Shown here piece after piece: positions 9,467 through 18,446 of a stretch of DNA of 64,000 nt (positions are counted from its first letter, which is position 1; every line of letters begins with the position of its first letter). Source of the stretch: Chitinivibrionales bacterium. GTDB lineage: Bacteria; Fibrobacterota; Chitinivibrionia; Chitinivibrionales; FEN-1185. The stretch covers positions 1 to 64,000 of the forward strand of contig DATJAL010000009.1 in assembly GCA_035516255.1 (NCBI GenBank). The letters are read 5' to 3'. Below the pieces are notes generated by a model that made no database searches, was not told the origin of the DNA, and was given only the letters and a program-made list of their open reading frames with translations. Position numbers and translations under genes: made by a program.

Positions 9467-9853
9467 ATGAAAACGCTTTTGTGGAAATATTACTTCTGGG
9501 CCGTGCTGGCGCTCGACCTGGTCTCGTTCATCATGCCGTATGAGCGCCGCGTGTGGGAAATGGTCGACATGGGATTTTTTCTCGTCGCGCTCGCCGGCCT
9601 GTTCGGTTTTTGCTGGAAAAAGCAGCTTGTAGCCAGGCTTTTCTGGCGGATTTTCTTCGCGGCTTTTCTCTGCTGGATACCGGTGTATTTTTTCGTGTTC
9701 CCGCCCGCTTCCGTGCAGGCGGACATCGGAAAAGCCTCTCCGGTCGCGGTTTTCGCGCTCGCGGCCGTGACCATCGCGTTGCATGTGCCGATGTTCGCGG
9801 GATTGTTTTTGTATGGGTTTGGGAGGGGGGAGATTTGGGAAGGGTCGTGTTAA
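9467..9853 (+). CDS. Small four-helix membrane protein, unknown function
   Basis: A 128-aa hydrophobic protein with four predicted membrane segments (about residues 9-25, 35-50, 59-79 and 92-117, counted from ATG 9467) and short basic loops (KKQ near 52). I do not recognise a family. An in-frame TTG at 9404 would add 21 residues; ATG 9467 places the first helix near the N-terminus and is preferred, although no clear ribosome-binding site is seen for either. It stands alone between minus-strand genes. The high hydrophobic content and codon pattern make a real gene likely, but function cannot be inferred. Confidence 0.6.
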   Translation: MKTLLWKYYFWAVLALDLVSFIMPYERRVWEMVDMGFFLVALAGLFGFCWKKQLVARLFWRIFFAAFLCWIPVYFFVFPPASVQADIGKASPVAVFALAAVTIALHVPMFAGLFLYGFGRGEIWEGSC

Positions 9854-10047
9854 AATGAAGAAATCTTCGCAAGGGATAAAAATAAGGTGAGATGTTTCGC
9901 TAATACAAATACTTGAAAAAATAAAGGCCGGTAGGGTTTTCCTAAAGGGTTGTTATCAATTTTGGTCGGAAAGAAGAAATATCGGAGAAGCTCTCTCGCC
10001 CAGCTGTTGTTTTTCCTAAATGTCAACTTAATTGCCGCTTTGCATCA

Positions 10048-11040
10048 TTATTTTCCCCTTTTGGCAAACACGCCCATGAAAAAATCGCTGGCGATCCCCC
10101 CACGCCTCAAAAGTTCCATTTCGGTTTGAATGCAACGGTCAACAATGCGCATCGCCTCGGGATCATCATCAGTAAAATTTGCGCCGATGTCGTGGAACAG
10201 CGGGCACAACACCGGGCCGCCGATCTCCTTCAACTCGAGCGTTTCAAAATGTTTGTTTAGAAGCGGCCTGATTTTTTCCGATTCCACGGCCTCGGAGGGA
10301 TCGGCGAGGTACATGCGGAGCAGGCCCGGCCGCTGCACGTGCTTTTTTACTTTGTCAAGTTTCCATAATTTCCGGTAGCGCTCGGGCATCTGCCGCAGCA
10401 GCTCATTGGCCTGGCGCAGCTGCGCATCCGGCCACTGCAGCCGGTTTTTACCGGCGTATTCGTCAACGATGAAGAGGCCGCCCGGCTTCAGGCAATTATT
10501 GACAATAGCGATAACCTTTTCCATGCGCGAGAAATGGTGCAGGGAGTGCTGGACAAAAACCGCGTCGAAATAGCCGGCCGGCAGAGTAATATTCGAAACG
10601 TTCCCGGCCGCAAAGGTAATTTCAGAATGGCGGTTTTCGGCCGCGAGATTGTTGGCGAAGGCAACCAGCTTCGGCGAAAGCTCTATCCCGCGGAATTCCC
10701 TGAACCGGCAATACCCGGCCCAGCGCAGTTCGTTGTAGCCGCGGCCGGAGCCCAGGGAAAGGGCAATCAGCGGCTGCCGCGCTTTAAGATATTTTTCCGC
10801 GATGTAGTCGTAGTATTCCCTGTTTGAGTTACCGGTGGTGATCAAACTGATGTGCGTCTGGATCCGGTTGATGTTTCCCCATTCCTTGCCGGGGAGGTCG
10901 ATGCTGCTCCAGGCCGCCCTGGTGCGGGAGCTCTTGCGTAATCGGAACCGGGACAGCAAGTCGCGCAGCGGAAACCGCAGCGCCTCATGATAGAGGTCGA
11001 TGAGGTCCTGGATATGGATGATGTTCCTGAAATCAATCAT
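10048..11040 (-). CDS. Class I SAM-dependent methyltransferase
   Basis: A 330-aa cytoplasmic protein with a Methyltransf_11/25-type Rossmann core. Motif I ALSLGSGRGYNE is at ~93-104, an acidic strand-2 end at GIELSPK, FDAVFVQHSLHHF is the motif IV/V region, and CLKPGGLFIVDEY is the post-motif. The N-terminal ~90 residues and C-terminal ~120 residues are extensions with no family I can name, presumably substrate recognition. ATG 11040 is chosen over a TTG three codons upstream. Single gene. Substrate unknown; the fold call is secure. Confidence 0.8.
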   Translation of the reverse strand: MIDFRNIIHIQDLIDLYHEALRFPLRDLLSRFRLRKSSRTRAAWSSIDLPGKEWGNINRIQTHISLITTGNSNREYYDYIAEKYLKARQPLIALSLGSGRGYNELRWAGYCRFREFRGIELSPKLVAFANNLAAENRHSEITFAAGNVSNITLPAGYFDAVFVQHSLHHFSRMEKVIAIVNNCLKPGGLFIVDEYAGKNRLQWPDAQLRQANELLRQMPERYRKLWKLDKVKKHVQRPGLLRMYLADPSEAVESEKIRPLLNKHFETLELKEIGGPVLCPLFHDIGANFTDDDPEAMRIVDRCIQTEMELLRRGGIASDFFMGVFAKRGK

Positions 11041-11198
11041 GGGCCCCAAAATAAATCCGGCGGAAATACAAGGTTGTTGCGTTTGGCTGGCATTTCCTTA
11101 GACGATACTCTGGCGGGGGAATCCCCCCTTTGAGAAATTTCAAATTACTAAATGAGAAATCAACCTCTTTGGATTTTCCATTGGACAATCATTGATTG

Positions 11199-11251
11199 TC
11201 ACCGGACGGCCGACCCGAGCCTGAGTCTTGACGATGGCGAGGGGAACGCCC
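11199..11251 (+). repeat. Family A intergenic repeat, right-end fragment (A3)
   Basis: Only the 3' third of a family A copy remains: ACCGGACGGCCGACCCGAGC, then CTGAGTCTTGACGATGGCGA and GGGGAACGCCC. The middle part closely matches A2 at 3538-3566. Unlike the complete plus-strand copies it does not precede a plus-strand gene; the next gene ends here on the minus strand. It is probably a decayed or truncated insertion. Confidence 0.6.
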
Positions 11252-11266
11252 AACTCATTAATTTAC

Positions 11267-11962
11267 TTAATACAACTCGCTCATCAATTCCCAAAGCCCC
11301 TGAATCGCCATGGCGGTGGTGTCGCCCTTGAGCGCCGTTTCGTTCCGGACGTCGGTGCCGTTGCCGAAAATGGTGTTGCGGCCGGCAAGGGGCCGCGACC
11401 CGATCTGCAGGCACACGCCGATCGTGTTGCTGGTGATGACGTTGTCCACGAGCACCGGCGTGGCAAAGTCCGCGACAACGCCGTACACGTTGCGGAAGAA
11501 TTTGCAGTCCTTCACGTGGGGCGCGGCCTGCTTGGTGCAGTACAGGCCCACGTGGTTGCCCGCGAATTCGCACGAGTCAAACACCGGGCCCGCCTCCCAC
11601 ACCAGGCCGCGGTACATTCCCTCGAACCGGCAGTTGCGGCAGTAGGCGCCGGCTCTTTTCCCGTAAATCAAAAAGCCGCACCAGCAGGGCGGCGCGACCG
11701 CGCCGTGCGGCCGGTTAACGCAGGTGAAGGTGATGGGCTCGGCTGCCGTGCCCCGCGCGATGAGCAGTCCGCGCACCACGAACTTGTAATAGCCGGAGAA
11801 TTTGATGGTGGTGCCGGGTTTGATGACGCAGGTGAGAGATTCTGGGACTTCAAAGGTGCCGGTGAGGACGGTGTCGCGGGAAATGGTGAACGATTCGTTT
11901 TTAGCCGATGCAGAGGTTAAGGCAGATAAAATGATAACGATTGTTGATATAAAAGTTTTCAT
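11267..11962 (-). CDS. Secreted right-handed parallel beta-helix protein
   Basis: A 231-aa protein with a clear N-terminal signal peptide (cleavage likely after SASA, residue ~20). The rest shows the alternating pattern of a pectate-lyase-like beta-helix: rungs with runs such as CVIKPGTTIKFSG, FVVRGLLIARGTAAEPITF, NCRFEGMYRGLVW, SCEFAGNHVGLYC, DCKFFRNVYGVVA and DNVITSNTIGVCL. Such proteins bind or cleave polysaccharide or act as structural surface proteins, but at this size and without visible catalytic residues no enzyme activity can be assigned. Several Cys occur at rung positions. It is located in the periplasm or outside the cell. Confidence 0.7.
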   Translation of the reverse strand: MKTFISTIVIILSALTSASAKNESFTISRDTVLTGTFEVPESLTCVIKPGTTIKFSGYYKFVVRGLLIARGTAAEPITFTCVNRPHGAVAPPCWCGFLIYGKRAGAYCRNCRFEGMYRGLVWEAGPVFDSCEFAGNHVGLYCTKQAAPHVKDCKFFRNVYGVVADFATPVLVDNVITSNTIGVCLQIGSRPLAGRNTIFGNGTDVRNETALKGDTTAMAIQGLWELMSELY

Positions 11963-12010
11963 AATAATAATAGTTTACAAAATAAAAAAAATAATTTTTT
12001 CCCAATTAAC

Positions 12011-12107
12011 GGCTCTCCGCGGGTGCGCCTGGCAGTAGTGTGAATCTTGGCACTGCCGGTACCCGGCCGCACCCAGGAGAGGGGAGTGCCGATACTTCTC
12101 CCCCGGA
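12011..12107 (-). repeat. Family B intergenic repeat, short copy (B3)
   Basis: On the minus strand it starts 7 nt after the stop of the lipoprotein gene (CCGGGGGAGAAGTATCGGCA). It lacks the long central stem and goes directly into CTCCTGGGTGCGGCCGGGTA and the 3' block ending CAGGCGCACCCGCGGAGAG. This is a natural deletion form that defines the 3' domain as a unit. Confidence 0.65.
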
Positions 12108-12113
12108 AATTCT

Positions 12114-12929
12114 TTATTTCATCAATTGTAAATCGACATCTTCCTTCAATGAAATTTTAAAGCCGCCCTGCCCCGCCTCGGGCACCACAAAATGTATCGA
12201 CGCGCTTTGGAGCGTTTTGCCGGTCACATTGATGATGGCATTGCCCGTTCCGCTGCCCTTTGTGGGCATTTTGTCAAGCATGCCCGCGGTGTCGGGGTTC
12301 TTTAATTCCACTTGGTAGGTGAACTTCCAGCGCACCAGCGCCAGCGTGGCATGGTTGCTGTTTGTAAACAAGCTGTCGAGCGAGAACGACTGGAACAGGT
12401 GGCCCGCGGCAGTGCCGTGCTTTGTTTCGAGCGGGATTGTCTTTTCCCGTTCCCAGGCGGAGCCTGTGCGGACTTTTATCTTGGGAAGCGCGGGAACCGT
12501 TTTCGCAAGGTCCTTGAAAAGGTCCCATTCCCCGATCCGGACCAGCGGCAACGAGGAGGAATCTTCAGGAACGATCACGCCGTCGTTAAGCGCGCAGACA
12601 AGCCTGACACCCTTTGCCTGCTCCACCAGGTTCTGCAGGTCGGCCTTGCTGAGGATGTCGGAGGACACCGCAACAGAGCCGACCGCCGCGTGAAGGCGAC
12701 TCTTGTCGGATGAATCAACGGTGCCGAAAAGCGTGCAGCGCGCCACGCTGGAAAACGCCCGCTGCGTGTCAGCGGAAGCCACCGTGCCGCTTGCCGCCGC
12801 GGTAAGGCTGTAGCGCCAGGTTTTTTGTTTTGAAAAGTCAAGCGAAAGGCTTACGCTGGAATGATCCGCGCATCCGCAAAAAGAAATGCAGGCGAGGAGG
12901 AAGTAGATATGTTGTTTGTTGATTTTCAA
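12114..12929 (-). CDS. Putative lipoprotein, unknown function
   Basis: A 271-aa protein. The N-terminal hydrophobic run ends in SFCGC at about residues 16-20, a plausible but non-ideal lipobox, which would anchor it to a membrane facing the periplasm. The mature part is beta-rich with many Ser/Thr/Ala. The order of strands (KQKTWRYSL near 35, WEREKTIPLETK near 160, RWKFTYQVEL near 200, terminal KISLKEDVDLQL) recalls secreted DUF families that average or rescale test signals, but I cannot name one. Transcribed alone, leftward, opposite to the TPR gene. Confidence 0.6.
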   Translation of the reverse strand: MKINKQHIYFLLACISFCGCADHSSVSLSLDFSKQKTWRYSLTAAASGTVASADTQRAFSSVARCTLFGTVDSSDKSRLHAAVGSVAVSSDILSKADLQNLVEQAKGVRLVCALNDGVIVPEDSSSLPLVRIGEWDLFKDLAKTVPALPKIKVRTGSAWEREKTIPLETKHGTAAGHLFQSFSLDSLFTNSNHATLALVRWKFTYQVELKNPDTAGMLDKMPTKGSGTGNAIINVTGKTLQSASIHFVVPEAGQGGFKISLKEDVDLQLMK

Positions 12930-13295
12930 ATGAAAACTTCTCTATTATGGATGATAGTGCGTGATAAAGAACCTTATGTGTTTCTTGTAAGGTAAAATAA
13001 TTATTGAAAAGACCTAATAATAAATTGATAGGGAAGATTGTTGCTTTGAAAATTGAAAATGTCGCAGGGGGCATCGCATTCCGGCTTTTTGACCGAAATC
13101 GTTAAAAACATTTTTTATCGTCCGGATTATTCTTTATTTTTTCAATACGCCACAGGCTCAACGGTTTTCGCTTCAAGATGTGGGGAAGGTATTGTCAATG
13201 AAACTCTTGCATGGTATAATCAAGTTGAAAAATCCGACTCTTTCTAATAGAGAATTTCAAAACAAGTGTCATGCGTTTCAGGCATAAGGGATAAA
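12930..13295. other. 366-bp intergenic region between divergent genes
   Basis: AT-rich spacer between the leftward lipoprotein gene and the rightward TPR gene, so it should hold both promoters. A 64-codon reading frame on the plus strand (13053-13247) lacks a ribosome-binding site and family resemblance, so I do not call it. No repeat of family A or B is seen. Confidence 0.4.
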
Positions 13296-16112
13296 ATGTT
13301 CTTCAGGATACACCCGACAAAATTGAGCCGCCGAGTCATGGCGGTCGTCGCCGGGTGCGTCCTATGGTGCTGCGTGTTTCCGGCACTGGCGGGAGGCCCT
13401 TCGGACAAAACCGCGAACGCGCTCATTCAGACGGCCGATGCGCAGTTCAGGGAAAGGCACGACAGCGCCGGCGCTGAAACCTGCATTAAAATATACCAGC
13501 TGGACAACGTTCCCTACCGGCAATACCTCATCAATGCCGGCGAGGGGTTTGAGCGGGCGGGGATGAAAGCCTTGGCCAAAAAAGCATACACCGAGTACCT
13601 TGAAAAATACGGGGCCGACCCGCGCGCGGTATCTCATCTTGCAATCCTCGAATTCGGCGACCGCTATTACGGCCGCGTGGTTGACCTGCTCACGAGAATC
13701 CCGCTGCAGGTGGCGGCGCAGGACCAGCTGTGCATGATCCTCGCCGAATCGCACAACGAGATGGGTCAGTTCGACAAGACCGTTGCCCTGCTTTCCCAGC
13801 CTAAATACCAGAAGAACAGGCAGGCGCTCGAGCTTCTGGCATTTTCAAGCGCGCGCCTGCACGACTATGCCGCGTCGCTGTCGTGCTACGAGCGGCTGCT
13901 CGCCTTTGCCCCTGCCGAAAAAAAAACCGAGTATGTTTTCCGCATGGGGCAGGTGTACGAAGACATGGGCGAGAAAGACAAGGCCATGCAATGCTACCAG
14001 AAAAATCTGGCCGACTATCAGCCGCATTGGCCCACCTATGAGCGGCTCGCGGCAATGCTGCTGCAGGACCGGCTTTTCCAGCAGGCGCAGCAGCTGCTCG
14101 AAAAAGCAATCTCGCTGCCCAATGCAAAGCCGGTGTTTAAAAAAATGCTGGGCCAGAGCCTGGCGGAACAGGGCGACAGACCGTCCGCCGTCAACTGGTA
14201 CCGGCAGTACCTTGATGCGGTGCCCGACGATTCAACGGCGTGGTGCGAGCTCGGATCGGTCTTTTTTCAGCAGGAGCATTTTCAGGAGGCGGTCGAGGCG
14301 CTTAAAAAGTCCGTTGCGCTGCAGCCGCTGAACGCCGAATGCCTGATCATGCTCGGCACCTGCTACTGCAGGCTCAACGACTCGGCTTCGGCGGTCGCGC
14401 CGCTCGAGACCGCGCGCACCATTAACAAATACGACATCAGGGCGCTCTCGCAGCTCGCCGGATACTACCGCATGAAGCACGACAGCAAGAACATCGCAAG
14501 TGTGCTCAAGGACTGGACCATTGCAGACCCGAAGAATTCCCAGCCCAAGTTCGAGTTGGGGAATATGTATATGTGGGACCAGAAATACCGGGACGCGATC
14601 CCGGTGCTTGAAGGCGCGAGTGAACTCGACAGTACAAACCTGCAGATACACCTCATGCTGGCAAAGGCCTACGAAAAGACCGGCAACGAATCCGCCAGGC
14701 TCCTGCACCTTAAAAAGGCGGTCACCTACGGATCAGGCAGCGCGGATGCCCAGTATGAATACGGACGGTTCTTCACGGCCCGCAACCAATTCACCTATGC
14801 GCGGCAGTTCCTGGCAAAGGCCGCCGCTCTTGACCCGAACAGGGCGGCGGCGCATTACGAGTTCGGCCGCGTGCTTTTTGCGCTGGGAGAAAAAGACAGC
14901 GCCCTTCAGCATTTCAACACCTGCCTGCAGATCGAGCCCAACAACAACGCGTATATCGTGCAATTCGTACAGGCCGCTCACGACGTGGGAAGAAAAGAAA
15001 TGGCGCTTGACTACATCACCAAGGCGCTTGCCCGCGACACGGCCAATCCCGAGATACTCCAGTGGACCGGGGTATTGTACCGGGAATGCGGGTACGACGA
15101 CACGGCAAAGCAGATCCTTCTCAAGGCGATCACGATCGACAAGAACTGCGCGTCCTGCTATAAATACCTCGCCGACATCTACCGCACCAACGCCGATTAC
15201 GACCTTGCGGTGAAATTCTACAAGCAGTCGCTTTCCGTGGGAAGTTTCAGCGAGGCCGCATCCATAGGCCTTGGCGTGTCGCTGATGCTGTCGGGCGATC
15301 TCGACCGCGCGCTCATGATGTTCGAAAAGATTTTTTCGGAAAATCCCAAGGGCGAGGAGGCGCTGTACCGCCTGTGTTCCGTTTACATCCGCATGGACAG
15401 CCTCGACATCGCCAAGACGCTTTACACCCGCTACGAGGCCGGCCGCAAAAGCGCGTGGCTGCGCCTCATCCAGGGCGAACTGGCGGAGGAAGAAAACAGG
15501 TTCGATGACGCGCTCGCCGCATACAATGCCGCCGTCGCGATCATGCCCGAAAACGCTCTCGCGCACGCGGGCGCGGGCCGCATCAACCTTGTCAAGAAGC
15601 AGTTTGAAAAGGCGGCGGAAAATTTCGGCAGCGCGCTCGCCCGCGACGCGCACAACGTCGACTTCACGCTCTGCATGGGCAAGGCGTACGAGGGAATGGG
15701 CCAGAGCCAGGCCGCCTTCGACCTTTACACCGAGGTGGAGAAGAAATCGCCGAAGAACCCCGAGGTGTTTTACGTGATGGGCCGCGCCCTGAGCAGGCAG
15801 AAGCTGCACGACAAGGCACTCGCCACGCTCCTGCACGGCATTGAGGTCAGCCCCAAATACACGGCGCTGTATTTCGGTCTGGGCCACGAATACCGCGCGG
15901 TGGGGAAGTTCAAGGAATCTATTGAGTCGTTCAAGAAGTGTGTGAGCAACAAAGCCGACGAGAAACGGTATATCGACGCCTATAAGATCATCGGCAACAT
16001 TTACTACAGCGACCTCAAGGATAATGGAAAGGCAAAGGAGTTTTTAAACAAATATATAAAGGCGGGCGGGAAGGACGACAAGGTGAATGAGATGCTGAGC
16101 AGCATAAAATAA
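13296..16112 (+). CDS. Large secreted TPR-repeat protein
   Basis: A 938-aa protein with an N-terminal signal peptide (hydrophobic core MAVVAGCVLWCCVFPALAG) and then about 25 tandem tetratricopeptide units across the rest. Examples are YEFGRVLFALGEKDSALQHF and ALYFGLGHEYRAVGKFKESI. It therefore acts in the periplasm or on the outer membrane as a scaffold for protein-protein contacts. No catalytic domain is present. ATG 13296 (AAGGG 5 nt before it) is preferred over a GTG 30 nt upstream because it places the signal peptide properly. Large TPR proteins of this type often support gliding/secretion or cell-envelope assembly in FCB bacteria, but nothing adjacent fixes the role. Confidence 0.8.
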   Translation: MFFRIHPTKLSRRVMAVVAGCVLWCCVFPALAGGPSDKTANALIQTADAQFRERHDSAGAETCIKIYQLDNVPYRQYLINAGEGFERAGMKALAKKAYTEYLEKYGADPRAVSHLAILEFGDRYYGRVVDLLTRIPLQVAAQDQLCMILAESHNEMGQFDKTVALLSQPKYQKNRQALELLAFSSARLHDYAASLSCYERLLAFAPAEKKTEYVFRMGQVYEDMGEKDKAMQCYQKNLADYQPHWPTYERLAAMLLQDRLFQQAQQLLEKAISLPNAKPVFKKMLGQSLAEQGDRPSAVNWYRQYLDAVPDDSTAWCELGSVFFQQEHFQEAVEALKKSVALQPLNAECLIMLGTCYCRLNDSASAVAPLETARTINKYDIRALSQLAGYYRMKHDSKNIASVLKDWTIADPKNSQPKFELGNMYMWDQKYRDAIPVLEGASELDSTNLQIHLMLAKAYEKTGNESARLLHLKKAVTYGSGSADAQYEYGRFFTARNQFTYARQFLAKAAALDPNRAAAHYEFGRVLFALGEKDSALQHFNTCLQIEPNNNAYIVQFVQAAHDVGRKEMALDYITKALARDTANPEILQWTGVLYRECGYDDTAKQILLKAITIDKNCASCYKYLADIYRTNADYDLAVKFYKQSLSVGSFSEAASIGLGVSLMLSGDLDRALMMFEKIFSENPKGEEALYRLCSVYIRMDSLDIAKTLYTRYEAGRKSAWLRLIQGELAEEENRFDDALAAYNAAVAIMPENALAHAGAGRINLVKKQFEKAAENFGSALARDAHNVDFTLCMGKAYEGMGQSQAAFDLYTEVEKKSPKNPEVFYVMGRALSRQKLHDKALATLLHGIEVSPKYTALYFGLGHEYRAVGKFKESIESFKKCVSNKADEKRYIDAYKIIGNIYYSDLKDNGKAKEFLNKYIKAGGKDDKVNEMLSSIK

Positions 16113-16227
16113 TGTCGACAAACTCTCCGATGTTGACAGTTTGCAGTTGACGTCGAAATAAACAATGTAAATTTGTGCCAGCCTTTCGGCTTGGCTTAGA
16201 ATAAAATCCGCGGATTAATCCTCATTA

Positions 16228-16260
16228 TTGACTTTGTCACTTTGTTATTCTGTCACTTTT
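16228..16260. repeat. GTCACTTTGTTA-type mini-repeat
   Basis: TTGACTTTGTCACTTTGTTA followed by TTCTGTCACTTTTT. Similar motifs occur at 2177-2194 and, inverted, at 19286-19318 (AGTAACAGAGTGACAAAGTA). These short simple-sequence tracts sit beside gene ends and have no visible function. Confidence 0.4.
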
Positions 16261-17487
16261 TTAATAATCCGCAATAATCTCCTCCCCATTGACAATCACC
16301 AACCTCACCTCTGGTTCCCCGAGTATCAGTTCGTCCAGCAGTGCATTTCCCGGCTTTTGCGGAAACCGCACGCCCACGATGTCGGCCGTCATGCCCGGCG
16401 CAATGGCGCCGAGCTCTTCTTCCACGCCCAGCGCCCGGGCCGGGTTGACCGTGATCCACCGCAGCATTTCCGCCGCCGGGACATGGGGATATTTTTGGCG
16501 CGCGCAGAACAGCTCGTCGAACAGGTTGCCGGAGCGCTCGCACGACAGGCTTTCGGTCGCGGCGCAGATGAGAACCCCGCGCTTCATGGCCACGTCAAGC
16601 GGGAACGCCTTGTGGCCCGCCTCCTGTGAATACTGGAAGCAGAGCACCGCGGCCGCCTGAAGCTCGGCGAGCCGCTCGAGCTCCCTGCCGTTGACATAAT
16701 TGCAATGGAAGCAGATCGCGTTGGGCGGGATCAGGTTGTTGGCGAGCGCAAAATCCATCGAGCCCTGCGTCACCTTGCCGAAAGGCCAGGCCTTTTTTCT
16801 GGTGATGTGGAAATACAGGTCGCCCGTCTGGTCCGAAAACGCCTGGAGCTCTTCTGCGCTTTCCGCGACATGGCATGACCACAAATACCCGTGCCGCCTG
16901 CCGAATTCGGCAAGCGAAGCGTGCGCCTTCGGGGACAGGGAATACAGGGCATAGGGCCCGGCTCCGGTCCGGCCGCTTTTCGCCGGCTTGCCGATGCGCG
17001 CCGAAAGCGACGGCACAAGCTTTTCCTCTTCGTCAACGCTTTCCGGATGCGCTTCGTGGAACACGAACGAATGCAGCGGCTCGGCCGCGAGCACGCGGGG
17101 GGAAATGCCGCGCCGCGAACTGTCGGCCGCCGTGGTGATGCCGTGCGAAAGCAGTTCCCGGCCGCCGAGCCGCACCGCGTTTTCGATGCCCGCGTCCGGC
17201 ACCTGCCGCAGCCGCGTCGCGCGCTTGGCGATCCACGACGCAAAGGTCTCCTCCTCGGCCTTGGGAAGGTCGCGCAACGCGTTTTCCTCGAGATGGGTGT
17301 GGATGTTGATGAGGCCGGGAAGAAGGAGCATGTCGCCCAGGTCGACCATGCGCTCGTTTTCCGCGCGCCTTGCCCAGCTTTTCGGCCCCGCGCTCACGAT
17401 GCGCCCGCTGTCGACCGACACCGCGCCGTTGTGCAGGATTTCAAACGAGGGGAGAAGGATCCATTTCGCGAGGTAGAGGGTGGTCAT
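16261..17487 (-). CDS. Amidohydrolase-superfamily deaminase-like protein
   Basis: A 408-aa metal-dependent hydrolase-like protein of the cytosine deaminase / MTA-SAH deaminase / aminodeoxyfutalosine deaminase group. The barrel metal motif HTHLE (near residue 63), a second histidine in SCHVAES (near 205) and FHCNY (near 260) are present, and the C-terminal strand NPARALGVEEELGAIAPGM closes the composite domain. The residue that should be Asp in a GTDS motif is Glu here (ICAATESLS, near 330), and the usual HCPxSN stretch is replaced. Activity may therefore be altered. Transcribed alone. Candidate substrates (futalosine derivatives, MTA/SAH, guanine) cannot be separated by reading. Confidence 0.7.
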   Translation of the reverse strand: MTTLYLAKWILLPSFEILHNGAVSVDSGRIVSAGPKSWARRAENERMVDLGDMLLLPGLINIHTHLEENALRDLPKAEEETFASWIAKRATRLRQVPDAGIENAVRLGGRELLSHGITTAADSSRRGISPRVLAAEPLHSFVFHEAHPESVDEEEKLVPSLSARIGKPAKSGRTGAGPYALYSLSPKAHASLAEFGRRHGYLWSCHVAESAEELQAFSDQTGDLYFHITRKKAWPFGKVTQGSMDFALANNLIPPNAICFHCNYVNGRELERLAELQAAAVLCFQYSQEAGHKAFPLDVAMKRGVLICAATESLSCERSGNLFDELFCARQKYPHVPAAEMLRWITVNPARALGVEEELGAIAPGMTADIVGVRFPQKPGNALLDELILGEPEVRLVIVNGEEIIADY

Positions 17488-17566
17488 AGGAATAGTGTAT
17501 CACAAAAAATGAGGAGAAAGTATAGTGATAGGTTTTTGTTCAAGATAAATAAAAAAATAATACTTT

Positions 17567-17726
17567 GAAGGGGGAAGGTTCCCCCTGGCCCCCGGCTTCC
17601 GCCGCCTCATTGACAAAAAATAAGAATGAAAGGCTGGCGGCGGCGATCCGGGGGCACACCCCCTCCTGGGTGTGGCCGGGTACCGGAGTGGCAAGATTCA
17701 TCCTTCAGCTGGGCGCACCCGCGGAG
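17567..17726 (+). repeat. Family B intergenic repeat (B4)
   Basis: A full copy: 5' palindrome GGGGGAAGGTTCCCCC (17570-17585), CTGGCCCCCGG pairing with CCGGGGGCACAC, inner arms CTTCCGCCGCC/GGCGGCGGCGAT, then CCTCCTGGGTGTGGCCGGGT and the 3' block ending GGGCGCACCCGCGGAG. It lies between two minus-strand genes, so here it is not downstream of a co-oriented gene. Confidence 0.75.
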
Positions 17727-17870
17727 TGCCGCTGAAAAAGTGTCCTTTTTCATGATAAAATCTTGCAAGTGAAGAGGGAAATCAAAAAAGGCTGATGATG
17801 CGATTGGAGCCACAGATACTTTTTGACCAATCGGAACGCCCATTTTTCCGAATCTGATTTGAGATATAAG

Positions 17871-18446
17871 CTATTCAATCCACGGAAAATTCGATTTTAA
17901 CAAATCCTTAACAATAGGCAATATGGCGCCGGTATATTTCTCGTTTTTGACCGAACCCTGCGGGGGAATGTGGACGAACAGCACACGCCGCACCTTCGTC
18001 CCCAAAAAAGTATACAAGGCATTATTGCATAAGTAAATCCCAGCATCCGCGCTGATCGAAACCGGGAAGGCGAATTCGCGGGGGTCCGTCATTGAACAGC
18101 AGAACCTTGAAAGCCGTTTGGAGGGCCCGCCCTGCTCTATCTCGCCGGTTGCGGTTTCGCCGGCATTGTCCGCGCCGCCGCGGAGATTGGCGCCGACGGT
18201 TTCGAGTTTGACAAAGTCCCCATTGCCTTCTCCCACAGCAAAAACCATGTCCGGGCCGAATGATTTGACCGCGGCAAGGCCGGCACGTTCTACCTCGCCC
18301 CACAGCACATCCATGACAACGGTTTTAATTTTATACGGCGACTTCCAGGTTTTCAGGAATTTGATAATGGTTTCGCTGCCGTTTACCGGACGGCCCGCAA
18401 AAGGTTTGAAGGCGGTAAAGAGGATTTTAGGAGGGCGGGGAATCAT
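17871..18446 (-). CDS. Pyroglutamyl-peptidase I-like protein (peptidase family C15)
   Basis: A 191-aa cytosolic cysteine peptidase-like protein. Family features are FTAFKPFAGRPVNGSE at the N-terminus (canonical GFEPFGG-x3-NPS), a Glu in VKLETVGAN, the nucleophile Cys in DAGIYLCNNALY, and the His of FVHIPPQ. All three catalytic-triad positions (Glu, Cys, His) appear present, so removal of N-terminal pyroglutamate is plausible. Sequence is divergent and slightly short (family usually ~205-215 aa). Its start overlaps the end of the upstream SDR gene by 20 bp, so the two are likely translated from one message. Confidence 0.75.
   Translation of the reverse strand: MIPRPPKILFTAFKPFAGRPVNGSETIIKFLKTWKSPYKIKTVVMDVLWGEVERAGLAAVKSFGPDMVFAVGEGNGDFVKLETVGANLRGGADNAGETATGEIEQGGPSKRLSRFCCSMTDPREFAFPVSISADAGIYLCNNALYTFLGTKVRRVLFVHIPPQGSVKNEKYTGAILPIVKDLLKSNFPWIE

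Noticed and set aside
13053-13247. Possible small gene of 64 codons upstream of the TPR gene.
   Set aside because: No ribosome-binding site, no signal or membrane pattern and no family resemblance.
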